DNA of 64,000 bases from an uncultured Pelagibacteraceae bacterium (lineage in GTDB: Bacteria > Pseudomonadota > Alphaproteobacteria > Pelagibacterales > Pelagibacteraceae). Shown here piece after piece: positions 18,258 through 25,823 of the stretch (within the stretch, counting starts at the first letter, position 1; every line of letters starts with the position of its first letter). The position numbers were made by a program, and so were the translations under genes. The stretch spans positions 1 through 64,000 of the forward strand of contig CACNTN010000006.1 of NCBI GenBank assembly GCA_902623395.1. Reading direction: 5' to 3'. The notes under the pieces are model-generated. The model ran no database searches. It saw only the letters and a list, made by a program, of their open reading frames with translations, and was not told the origin of the DNA.

Positions 18258-19533
18258 ATATTTAAAAAAAGCACCTAAAACAGCATCTACGGATGATGCA
18301 AAAACTCGTGAAATTGTTCAAACTCTTTTAAAAGATTTAGAAACATCTAAAGAAACTGGTTGTAAAGAACTAACAAAAAAATTTGATAAGTATGAAGGAG
18401 ATATAATTGTCTCCAAAGAAAGAATTGAGGAAATAAATAAATCTATAGATCAAAAAACTAAAGATGATGTAAAATTTGCTCATGATAGAGTTAGAAAATT
18501 TGCAGAAGCACAATTAAAAAATTACGGTAATGATTTTGAAATAGAATTATCAAAAGGTTTATATGCAGGACAAAAACTTGTGCCAGTCAATACTGCAGGA
18601 TGTTATATCCCGGGAGGAAGATTTGCACATATTGCTTCAGCTGTTATGAGTGTTACAACAGCAAAAGTAGCTGGTGTTAAGAACATCATTGCATGCAGTC
18701 CTCCAAAACCAAATGTTGGAGCTCATCCAACTATAATATATACCGCAAATTTATGTGGAGCAGATGTAATAATGAATTTAGGTGGAATTCCAGCGATTGC
18801 TGCAATGACGTATGGCTTATTTAAAAATGATCCAGCTGACATGTTAGTCGGTCCCGGTAATCAATTTGTTGCGGAGGCTAAAAGAATTTTATTTGGAAGA
18901 GTAGGGATTGATTTATTTGCTGGACCTACAGAGATAGCAATAATAGCTGATGAAAATGCTGATCCTGAAATTGTTGCAGTTGATTTAGTTGGGCAAGCAG
19001 AACATGGTTACAATTCACCGGCTTGGCTTTATACAACAAGCAAAGATTTAGCAGATAAAGTTTTAAAAAGAGTTCCAGAATTAATTAAAGAACTTCCTGA
19101 ATTACCAAGAAAAAGTGCAGAAGCTGCATGGAAAGATTACGGAGAAGTAATCCTGTGTGACACTGATGAAGAAATGGTTCAGATAAGTGATGAATATGCC
19201 CCAGAGCACTTAGAAGTTCAAACAAAAAATTTAAATTGGTTTCATAAAAGACTTAAAAATTATGGGTCGTTATTTATTGGAGAAGAAACTACTGTTGCTT
19301 ATGGTGATAAATGTTCAGGGACTAATCATATATTGCCAACAAAAGGTGCTGGAAAATATACAGGTGGTTTATTTGTTGGAAAATTTATTAAGACACTAAG
19401 CTTTCAAAGAATGACAAAAGAGTCGACCAAAGAAGTAGGAGCAGCTGCTGCTAGACTTTCAAGATACGAAGGAATGGAAGCTCACGCTAGAACTGGAGAT
19501 GTGAGACTAAGAAAATACGGTTTTTCTAATTAA
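18247..19533 (+). CDS. hpsN: Sulfopropanediol 3-dehydrogenase (HpsN-like, HisD superfamily)
   Basis: This 428-residue protein belongs to the histidinol-dehydrogenase superfamily and has the catalytic Glu320-His321 pair in APEHLEV and the zinc-site segment SGTNHILPT. The start MAIKYLKKA at 18247, overlapping dctM, matches the usual N terminus of HpsN proteins. HpsN oxidises (R)-DHPS in two NAD-dependent steps to (R)-sulfolactate, the substrate of SuyAB at 7163-8624. No histidine-biosynthesis genes are adjacent and a TRAP carrier precedes it, so HisD is unlikely. Other HisD-like dehydrogenases of diols remain possible. Confidence 0.85.
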   Translation: MAIKYLKKAPKTASTDDAKTREIVQTLLKDLETSKETGCKELTKKFDKYEGDIIVSKERIEEINKSIDQKTKDDVKFAHDRVRKFAEAQLKNYGNDFEIELSKGLYAGQKLVPVNTAGCYIPGGRFAHIASAVMSVTTAKVAGVKNIIACSPPKPNVGAHPTIIYTANLCGADVIMNLGGIPAIAAMTYGLFKNDPADMLVGPGNQFVAEAKRILFGRVGIDLFAGPTEIAIIADENADPEIVAVDLVGQAEHGYNSPAWLYTTSKDLADKVLKRVPELIKELPELPRKSAEAAWKDYGEVILCDTDEEMVQISDEYAPEHLEVQTKNLNWFHKRLKNYGSLFIGEETTVAYGDKCSGTNHILPTKGAGKYTGGLFVGKFIKTLSFQRMTKESTKEVGAAAARLSRYEGMEAHARTGDVRLRKYGFSN

Positions 19534-20537
19534 TGCATGCTTTAGTTTATACTGGTACAGAAAAAATAGTTTACAGAGAAGAAAAAGATCCCACTAAAAA
19601 ACCTGGCGAGGCATTAGTAAAAGTTCATGCAACAGGTATTTGTGGCTCAGATATGCATGCTTACCACGGTAAAGATGAAAGAAGAATTCCACCACTTATA
19701 TTAGGTCACGAATTCAGCGGAACAAGTTTAGATGGTAAATTTAAAAATAAAGAAGTCGTAATCAATCCACTTATTAGTTGTGAGAATTGTGATTATTGCA
19801 AAAACAAAAGAGAGCATCTGTGTCCGCAAAGAACAATGATTGGGATGAGTACTCCAACAAAAAGAGATGGAGGTTTAGCAGAATTAGTTTCTGTTCCAGA
19901 ACAAAATATTTTTGTGGTACCAAAGGGTCTAAATATGAAAGAAGCAGCATTGGCTGAACCTACTGCTGTTGCTTTACACGCAGTTTTATTAGCTGAGGCA
20001 AATTTAAAAAAACCTTTATCAGAGTGTAAGATTTTAATTCAAGGTGCAGGGGCAATTGGTTTACTTTGTGGTCTGGTATTAAATAAAGAGAAAAATTCTA
20101 GTAATATAATCATGTCTGATCCTAATAAAAAAAGATTAGATGAATGTGGAAAATATTTAAAAGCAAGTTTTGTTGCTCCAGATGATAAATCCATAAAAGA
20201 AAATAATTTTGATTTAATTTTAGAGTCAGTGGGATTAGAAATCACTAGGCATCAAGCAATTAATTCAATAGCACCTGGAGGCACTATTGTTCATATAGGT
20301 TTAACCCAACCTTCAGGAACTTTTAATTTTAAAAAACTTACAATCCAAGAAGTAACATTGGTTGGAACTTATTGTTACACCAATGAAGATTTTAAGAATA
20401 GTTTAGTAATTCTAAAAGATAAAAAATTAGGTGATTTAGGATGGATAGAATATCGAGATCTTAAAAAAGGTTCCGATGCCTTTCAGGAAATCCATAATGG
20501 TACATGTGTTGCCCCTAAAATCATACTAATTCCTTAG
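19533..20537 (+). CDS. Zinc-dependent alcohol dehydrogenase (MDR family)
   Basis: This 334-residue medium-chain dehydrogenase has the catalytic zinc cysteine in GICGSDMHAYHG, the GHEFSG motif, four structural-zinc cysteines in the NCDYCKNKREHLC region and the cofactor motif GAGAIG. It overlaps the hpsN stop (TAATG) and so belongs to the same operon. In DHPS degraders, extra dehydrogenases (HpsO, HpsP) interconvert DHPS enantiomers via the 2-keto compound, and this gene is a good candidate for one of them. Threonine or sorbitol dehydrogenase-like activity is the alternative. Confidence 0.88.
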   Translation: MHALVYTGTEKIVYREEKDPTKKPGEALVKVHATGICGSDMHAYHGKDERRIPPLILGHEFSGTSLDGKFKNKEVVINPLISCENCDYCKNKREHLCPQRTMIGMSTPTKRDGGLAELVSVPEQNIFVVPKGLNMKEAALAEPTAVALHAVLLAEANLKKPLSECKILIQGAGAIGLLCGLVLNKEKNSSNIIMSDPNKKRLDECGKYLKASFVAPDDKSIKENNFDLILESVGLEITRHQAINSIAPGGTIVHIGLTQPSGTFNFKKLTIQEVTLVGTYCYTNEDFKNSLVILKDKKLGDLGWIEYRDLKKGSDAFQEIHNGTCVAPKIILIP

Positions 20538-20624
20538 TTCTTCTTCTGGTTGTAGACAATATGCATATCGGAGATTTAAAATAATCATTTCAATTTTGGA
20601 ATGATTTTAACTAACATTAACATC

Positions 20625-21002
20625 ATGAAAAAAACATTTGTCATATTAATTTTACTATTTTTTACTTCAGCGTATGCCATGGGTCATCTGAGTGAAAAAG
20701 ATAGAAAAGCTACTTTAAAATGCACAGGACTTTATTATGCTAATAGCATGATACCTCAAGGAACATTGGAATTAGATAAAATTGTATTCTCGATTGCTGC
20801 AAAGAAATATTTAACATCATATTTAATTAAAGAGGGAGTTAAAGAAGATCTTGTAAATACAGAACTCAATAAATCTGTAGATGAACTTTACGGCAAACCA
20901 TACGATGAAAAAAAAACAGGCGATTGCACTAAATATATTTACAAATTGATACCAGAGTCTAAGGAAGAAATAGATAAACTAGTAAAATCAGGAATATATT
21001 AA
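20625..21002 (+). CDS. Small exported protein of unknown function
   Basis: I do not recognise this 125-residue protein. A signal peptide is clear (MKKTFVILILLFFTSAYA), so the ATG at 20625 is preferred over one 24 bases upstream. The mature part is hydrophilic and contains two cysteines (Cys in KCTG and GDCTKY), which may form a disulfide in the periplasm. It starts 87 bases after the alcohol dehydrogenase and 17 bases before a small membrane-protein gene, suggesting a four-gene operon of small proteins up to 22075. Confidence 0.72.
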   Translation: MKKTFVILILLFFTSAYAMGHLSEKDRKATLKCTGLYYANSMIPQGTLELDKIVFSIAAKKYLTSYLIKEGVKEDLVNTELNKSVDELYGKPYDEKKTGDCTKYIYKLIPESKEEIDKLVKSGIY

Positions 21003-21019
21003 AATTAACAGAGGTAATC

Positions 21020-21436
21020 ATGATAGATAAATTTGGAAACGCATTTTATTTAATTATTTACTTAGCTCATTTTATTATAGTTGGTAGCTATGGTTACCAA
21101 TTAGTCTTTGATACTAAAAAATTTCTAAAGGGCAGAGGAGTTGATAAAACTGCAACTTTAATCACTAGATTTGCAGGCTCATTTATGATTGCAATTGTTA
21201 TAATGGCAATTTATTTAGCTTTTATTAGACCCAATGGTTTAATAGGTGCTTGGGCGTTCTTTAACTTAGTTTTTATAATTAATGTTTCAATATTGGTGAC
21301 AAATTTTTACACTTTAAAAATTGATAAAACAGGTTTAACCAAAAAAACTAGAAACGATGGAATTTACGCTCCATTAGTTCTTGTAATTATCAGCGCCATT
21401 CTTTGTTATGGCTTAACAGATAAGATCTATGTTTAA
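21020..21436 (+). CDS. Small integral membrane protein, four helices
   Basis: This 138-residue protein has four hydrophobic segments (about residues 8-28, 50-72, 78-100 and 115-134) separated by short polar loops. It has no catalytic motif that I recognise. An AGAGGT ribosome site precedes the ATG, and the following gene begins 8 bases after its stop. The function is unknown. Confidence 0.75.
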   Translation: MIDKFGNAFYLIIYLAHFIIVGSYGYQLVFDTKKFLKGRGVDKTATLITRFAGSFMIAIVIMAIYLAFIRPNGLIGAWAFFNLVFIINVSILVTNFYTLKIDKTGLTKKTRNDGIYAPLVLVIISAILCYGLTDKIYV

Positions 21437-21444
21437 GGAGATAT

Positions 21445-21738
21445 ATGGCTAAGTTTATGAATATTGTTAGGTGCAAAGTGAAATCATCTAGCAGAGAAGA
21501 ATATTTGAAAAAAATAGATGAGATGCCAAAGTTCGATGGTCAGACTTCAGCTAAATATGTTGAGACAAAGCCCAACGAATTTTTTATGATAGGTGAATGG
21601 AATTCTGAAGATGATATTGCTAAAGCAAGACCAAAAATGATTGAGTTTTTGGACACACTTCGGCACACTTTAGAAGAACTGTCACCAGATTTGGGAGTAA
21701 CTGATCCTCACTCTGGTACAGTTGTAATCGAAAAATAA
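21445..21738 (+). CDS. ABM-like dimeric alpha/beta-barrel protein
   Basis: This 97-residue protein has the alternating strand and helix pattern of antibiotic-biosynthesis-monooxygenase-like small proteins: a first strand MNIVRCKVK, then the middle FFMIGEWNSEDDIAKARP and the last strand SGTVVIEK. Such proteins work as dimers and have varied activities. A strong AAGGAGAT ribosome site precedes it, so it is probably well expressed. It lies 13 bases before the GYD-domain gene, which has a related fold. Confidence 0.68.
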   Translation: MAKFMNIVRCKVKSSSREEYLKKIDEMPKFDGQTSAKYVETKPNEFFMIGEWNSEDDIAKARPKMIEFLDTLRHTLEELSPDLGVTDPHSGTVVIEK

Positions 21739-21751
21739 GAAAGGGGTAACA

Positions 21752-22075
21752 ATGGCAAAATTTTATACATTAGGATGTTACACAGCTAAAGGTCTAGGAG
21801 GATTTGTAAGCAATCCGTCTACAGACAGAAAAGCTGCTACATCTGCACTTGCTGCTTCTGTGGGAGCTAAAGTAACTCAATACTCAGGCCTAAGAGGAAA
21901 ATACGACTTTATGGCAGTTATTGAAGGAACTTTTGAACAAGCTGCTGCAGCTGCTATGGTTGCTGTTTCTAGTGGTGCTGTTTCAGATTTTACAATTTTA
22001 GAAGATGTAGATCTAAATGAAATAGCTAAAACTGCTCAGAAAATGGCTTCATCATACAAAGAGCCAGGAAAATAA
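21752..22075 (+). CDS. GYD-domain protein
   Basis: This 107-residue protein matches the GYD family: a first strand FYTLGCYTAKGLGGF, the defining G.YD in LRGKYDFMAVIEG (about residues 48-60), and a final strand around SDFTILEDVDL. The family is a small ferredoxin-like fold of unknown function. A purine-rich AAGGGG ribosome site precedes the ATG. Its stop directly abuts the convergent methyltransferase gene. Confidence 0.82.
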   Translation: MAKFYTLGCYTAKGLGGFVSNPSTDRKAATSALAASVGAKVTQYSGLRGKYDFMAVIEGTFEQAAAAAMVAVSSGAVSDFTILEDVDLNEIAKTAQKMASSYKEPGK

Positions 22076-22783
22076 TTATTTTCTGTAACTAATACATTTT
22101 AAGGTATCAGTGAATTTTATTTGATTTTTATATTTAGATTTTATTTCACTGATACCATATTTAATCTCTTTAGCACTCATATTTAATAAGCATGAAATGT
22201 ATCTCTCTCTGATCATTCTTACGTATTTTTGTTTAGAGATATTTACTTTAAAGTTAAAGTTACTGTAGCTTATTTCTTTTAAGTTTTTTTTTATTATCCT
22301 GAATAAGTTTTCGTCTCTTTTTAAGCTCTTTTCTAATTTTTTTTTCATTTTTTTAAAACAAGGTATCTTATTATTTTTTGTTTTAAGCGAAAAAATCAAT
22401 ATTTTACCTTTGGAATTTAAACTTTTTTTTGCAAGATTTAGAAGACGATTTAAATTTGTTTTTGAAAAAAAATGAATAGTTTGTTTGATTAAGATTAGAT
22501 CGTATTTCTCTTGTCTATTTAAATATTTTAATGCTTCTACTCTCTTAAATATAATATTCTTTTTAACATCCTTATTGCCAACAACATCAATTCCAATGGG
22601 TTTATTTCTAAATTTATATTTCTTTTGGAGGGCGCTAATAATATTTGCTCTTCCACATCCAATGTCCAATATTTTTAAATTTTTATTTAAATTAATTTTT
22701 CTTTTAAGAAATTTATTAAATTGAGAGATATATGATTTAGATGATAGCCAGGTTTTATTATCCCAGTTTTTAAGTCTTTTCAT
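22076..22783 (-). CDS. Class I SAM-dependent methyltransferase
   Basis: This 235-residue protein has the SAM-binding motif ILDIGCGRANII (about residues 39-50) and a following acidic strand, characteristic of class I methyltransferases. The N-terminal MKRLKNWDNKTWLSS is typical of small-molecule methyltransferases of the UbiE/BioC group. It is the last gene of the tauABC operon and overlaps the Pta-like gene by one base (TAATG). The substrate is unknown. Lysine-rich, AT-driven composition is strong here. Confidence 0.8.
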   Translation of the reverse strand: MKRLKNWDNKTWLSSKSYISQFNKFLKRKINLNKNLKILDIGCGRANIISALQKKYKFRNKPIGIDVVGNKDVKKNIIFKRVEALKYLNRQEKYDLILIKQTIHFFSKTNLNRLLNLAKKSLNSKGKILIFSLKTKNNKIPCFKKMKKKLEKSLKRDENLFRIIKKNLKEISYSNFNFKVNISKQKYVRMIRERYISCLLNMSAKEIKYGISEIKSKYKNQIKFTDTLKCISYRK

Positions 22784-23691
22784 TAAAGTGCAACAACAGC
22801 GGCAGCTATGGAAGCAAGTCTTGCTTGAGTATCATCAGCTCTACTTGTTATCACAACAGGGACTTTTCCACCAACTACTACACCAGCTGCACAAGCTCCC
22901 ATAAAAAAAATCATCATTTTTACTAAAGCATTGCCAGTTTCTACGTTTGGAACTAATAGAATATCAGTTTTGCCGGCAACTGCATTTTTAATCCCTTTAA
23001 TTTGAGCAGCTTTCTCAGAAACTGAATTATCGAATGCCATTGGTCCAAATACATCTGCATTTAAACCTTCCTCTTTAGCTCTTTTGGTAAGCTCACTTGC
23101 CTCTTGAGAGCTTGGTACACTATCTAAAACTTCCTCAGTGGCTGATAATATTGATACTTTAGGTTTCTCAATTCCTATTCTATTCGCAAAGTCTATTGCA
23201 TTTTTTAATATATGCATTTTTGTTTCTAATTTTGGTAACACGTTTAATGCTCCATCAGTGATTATAAATGGTTTATCATTTTTCTCCAAAGTCATATGCC
23301 AAATATGACTAAGTCTTTTTTTCCCAATTAAATTTAAATCTCTTTTCAAAACTGCTTTCATAAGTACATCGGTATGAATATGCCCTTTAACAATTATTTT
23401 TACCTTACCTTCACTCGCAAGTTTTGCAGCGATCGGAGCAGTGCTGTTTTCATCTGGTTCATTAATTATTTCGTATTTAGAAATATCCCAATTTAATTGC
23501 TTAGCATTTTTCTCGATAATTGATTTGTCTCCAATAAAAACTGGTATGATTAAATTTGCATCTACGGCTTGTTTTGCAGACTCTATTGAAACAGGCTTTA
23601 CTGCATTAACTATTACTGCTTTTGCAGGTCCTTTTGTTTTAGCTATCTTAAGCAAACTTTCAGGGCATATAATATTTTTTTTACTAAGCAT
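22783..23691 (-). CDS. Phosphate acetyl/butyryltransferase family enzyme, probable Pta for the taurine pathway
   Basis: This 302-residue protein has the fold and signatures of the phosphate acetyl/butyryltransferase family, including VKGHIHTDVLMKAVL, the serine-rich PVVITSRADDTQARLAS C terminus and the DILLVPNVETGN segment. It transfers acetyl groups between acetyl phosphate and CoA. Xsc at 8699-10480 yields acetyl phosphate, and this gene sits in the tauABC operon, so conversion to acetyl-CoA is the likely job. It overlaps the upstream Ldh2-family gene by eight bases. A phosphate butyryltransferase activity cannot be excluded. Confidence 0.88.
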   Translation of the reverse strand: MLSKKNIICPESLLKIAKTKGPAKAVIVNAVKPVSIESAKQAVDANLIIPVFIGDKSIIEKNAKQLNWDISKYEIINEPDENSTAPIAAKLASEGKVKIIVKGHIHTDVLMKAVLKRDLNLIGKKRLSHIWHMTLEKNDKPFIITDGALNVLPKLETKMHILKNAIDFANRIGIEKPKVSILSATEEVLDSVPSSQEASELTKRAKEEGLNADVFGPMAFDNSVSEKAAQIKGIKNAVAGKTDILLVPNVETGNALVKMMIFFMGACAAGVVVGGKVPVVITSRADDTQARLASIAAAVVAL

Positions 23692-24688
23692 TTAATTCAT
23701 CCATTTCTTTTAAAATTTTAGCAGGAATAGATATATCTTTATTTAAATTTTTTTTATACGTCTTATTTTTTCTTTCACCCGGATACAAAATATTTGAAAA
23801 TCCTTTTGCTTTTGGAAGTTTTTTGACTAACTTTATGTTTTTCTTTATTTCTTTGATAAACTTACTTCCGATAAAAATTTTTGGATTAATAGTAATAAAT
23901 AAATGACCCATATTCTGAGGCCCCGAAAAATCATCAAAAGGATCCTTTGTTTTTCCTCCATGACTGCTACCAGTAAAGACGCCACTTAGAATATCTACCA
24001 TCCAAGCTAAACCAGAGCCTTTAAAACCTGCGATAGGTAATTGAGTTCCTCTAAGAGCTTCTTTGGCATTTGTAGTTATCTTTCCTTGTTTGTTGAGTGC
24101 AACACCATGAGGAATTTTTAAACCTAACTTATCTGCTCTTCTTATAACACCTCTGTTAATCATTGATGTTGAGGAGTCAAATACAAAAGGAACTCCTCCT
24201 GTTGGAACCCCAAAGCAAATAGGATTAGTGCCAAAGAGAGATTTTTTTGCACCATAAGGTGCTAAAGCAGCAGGTGCATTAGTAAAACAAAAAACCATTA
24301 ATTTATTATTAACTGCTTGTTCAGCATAAAAACTTGAAAGTCCATAGTGTCCGCTTTTTTTTATAGCAACTAAACCTATTCCAGTTTTTTTAGCATTTTT
24401 AATTGCTTGTTTAATACCTATGTCAGCACTTACGAAACCAATGCTATTGTCAGCGTCTATATATGCAGCAGATGAACTTATCTTTTTTATTTTGATTTTT
24501 GGTTTAGGATTAATTACTTTTGCTTTAATTCTATCGCAATACATTTTTAGTCTAGCCAAACCATGACCTTTTGCTTCTAATATTTCCGCTTTAATTAAAT
24601 AGTTAGAACAAATATCAGCGTGATTTTTTGAGAGTTTATGTTTTAAAAATATTTGTTTAAGTTTTGATTTTAAAAGGCTTTTTTTCAC
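23684..24688 (-). CDS. Malate/L-lactate dehydrogenase-family (Ldh2) oxidoreductase, possible sulfolactate dehydrogenase
   Basis: This 334-residue protein belongs to the Ldh2/ComC family, recognisable by KGHGLARLKMY, the catalytic-histidine segment SGHYGLSSFYAEQA and the NPICFGVPTG and FDSSTS motifs. Members oxidise 2-hydroxyacids with NAD(P). ComC and SlcC relatives act on sulfolactate, and location among sulfonate genes makes that a reasonable guess, but ureidoglycolate or lactate dehydrogenase activity is equally compatible. The start is GTG at 24688, overlapping the previous stop (GTGA). Confidence 0.85.
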   Translation of the reverse strand: MKKSLLKSKLKQIFLKHKLSKNHADICSNYLIKAEILEAKGHGLARLKMYCDRIKAKVINPKPKIKIKKISSSAAYIDADNSIGFVSADIGIKQAIKNAKKTGIGLVAIKKSGHYGLSSFYAEQAVNNKLMVFCFTNAPAALAPYGAKKSLFGTNPICFGVPTGGVPFVFDSSTSMINRGVIRRADKLGLKIPHGVALNKQGKITTNAKEALRGTQLPIAGFKGSGLAWMVDILSGVFTGSSHGGKTKDPFDDFSGPQNMGHLFITINPKIFIGSKFIKEIKKNIKLVKKLPKAKGFSNILYPGERKNKTYKKNLNKDISIPAKILKEMDELNA

Positions 24689-25119
24689 TTAAATTTTTTA
24701 TTTCCTTTAGCTTCCCAAAAATTTGTTCTCTGCTCTGGGTTCTCAACTAGACTTTTACACATCATGCCATACTCTTTAGCAAGGGAAGAAAAATCTTTTT
24801 TAGCTAGTTCTACAAAATTATTAACTTTATCTTTTGTCATTTGAGACATCACTTCTGGATTTAATCCCATAATTTCACCAAGATCATAGTTGTATTTTAA
24901 AGATACATCCGCACTATTTTCTAAGCTATCGATAATATTTTTGTCTTTTCCTGCATCTTTAAAACTTTGGGCGGCAACTTTATAGAAACTGTAACAATTA
25001 ACGTAATCTCTTTGAATATTTTCCATAACATACTTTGCAACTTTTTTTTCTTTAGCATTTTCATTCGCACTTAAAGAGAAAGGTATTAAAATTAAAGATA
25101 TTAGTATTATTTTTTTCAT
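24685..25119 (-). CDS. Small exported protein in the tauABC operon
   Basis: This 144-residue protein has a signal peptide (MKKIILISLILIPFSLSA) and a mainly helical, charged mature part with two cysteines (NCYSFY and MMCKSL). I recognise no family. It overlaps its upstream neighbour and downstream neighbour by four bases each, so it is firmly embedded in the operon that begins with tauA. A periplasmic accessory role in sulfonate use is conceivable but not supported by motifs. Confidence 0.75.
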   Translation of the reverse strand: MKKIILISLILIPFSLSANENAKEKKVAKYVMENIQRDYVNCYSFYKVAAQSFKDAGKDKNIIDSLENSADVSLKYNYDLGEIMGLNPEVMSQMTKDKVNNFVELAKKDFSSLAKEYGMMCKSLVENPEQRTNFWEAKGNKKFK

Positions 25120-25808
25120 TTATATTTTTTCATTGAAGCTTCAGCTAAAATCAGATTTGGATCCATAAATATTTTTGAAAGCTTAGCTTTCTTAAAAGAT
25201 TTATATGCAAAAATTGCAATTGGCAACTCTGTACAGCCCAAAATGATTTTTTTACATTTCTTTTTTAATAGATAATTTACCGCAGGCTTAATAGCTCTCT
25301 CAGCTTCCTTAGTTTTACCCATTTTAACAAGTTTAATGGATTTATTAACGCTTCTTTGTTGCAGTGATGTATTCGGCGAAATTAATAAAAATTTTTTATT
25401 AAAGTAATGACTATATATGCCAGTTTTTATTGTTGCTTCAGTCGCTAATAAACCAATTTTAGAATTTCTTTTTAAATTATTTTTTGCATTCGAATATACA
25501 ATTTCCGGCATATTTAAAATCGGTATTTTTATATTCTTTTTAAGATCTTTGTACCAATAGTGGGCTGTATTACATGGAATTGAAATAAACTTACATTTGC
25601 TTTTCTGTAAAAACCTACATCCCTCTATAAGACTTTTTAAAACTTTATTATATTTTTTAAGATTTTGTTTTCGATCTGGAATAGTTGATTTATTGTATAA
25701 AATAAATAAAGGATATTTTTGATCAGCTTTGCCTCTATTTAATTTTGCAAGTTTAGAACAAAAATCTAAACCTGCTTGTGTGCCCATGCCACCAAGTATT
25801 CCAATCAT
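25116..25808 (-). CDS. Aspartate/glutamate racemase family protein
   Basis: This 230-residue enzyme starts with the family pattern GILGGMGTQAGLDF and has the two catalytic cysteines in IPCNTAHYW (about residue 80) and LGCTELPI (about residue 192). It interconverts enantiomers of an acidic amino acid without cofactor, or isomerises related diacids. It follows tauC by 15 bases in the operon. The sulfonate analogue cysteate would be a plausible substrate given the neighbours, but that is inference only. Confidence 0.87.
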   Translation of the reverse strand: MIGILGGMGTQAGLDFCSKLAKLNRGKADQKYPLFILYNKSTIPDRKQNLKKYNKVLKSLIEGCRFLQKSKCKFISIPCNTAHYWYKDLKKNIKIPILNMPEIVYSNAKNNLKRNSKIGLLATEATIKTGIYSHYFNKKFLLISPNTSLQQRSVNKSIKLVKMGKTKEAERAIKPAVNYLLKKKCKKIILGCTELPIAIFAYKSFKKAKLSKIFMDPNLILAEASMKKYK

Positions 25809-25823
25809 AAATTATAAAATGGA

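Noticed and set aside
18247-19533. Histidinol dehydrogenase of histidine biosynthesis
   Set aside because: The fold and Glu-His pair are shared, but the gene is fused into a TRAP transporter operon with no his genes, and suyAB is close by. HpsN fits better.
23441-23695. Open reading frames antisense to real genes, this one opposite the Pta-like gene
   Set aside because: They lie opposite well-conserved coding regions, have composition expected from the reverse strand and lack ribosome sites.
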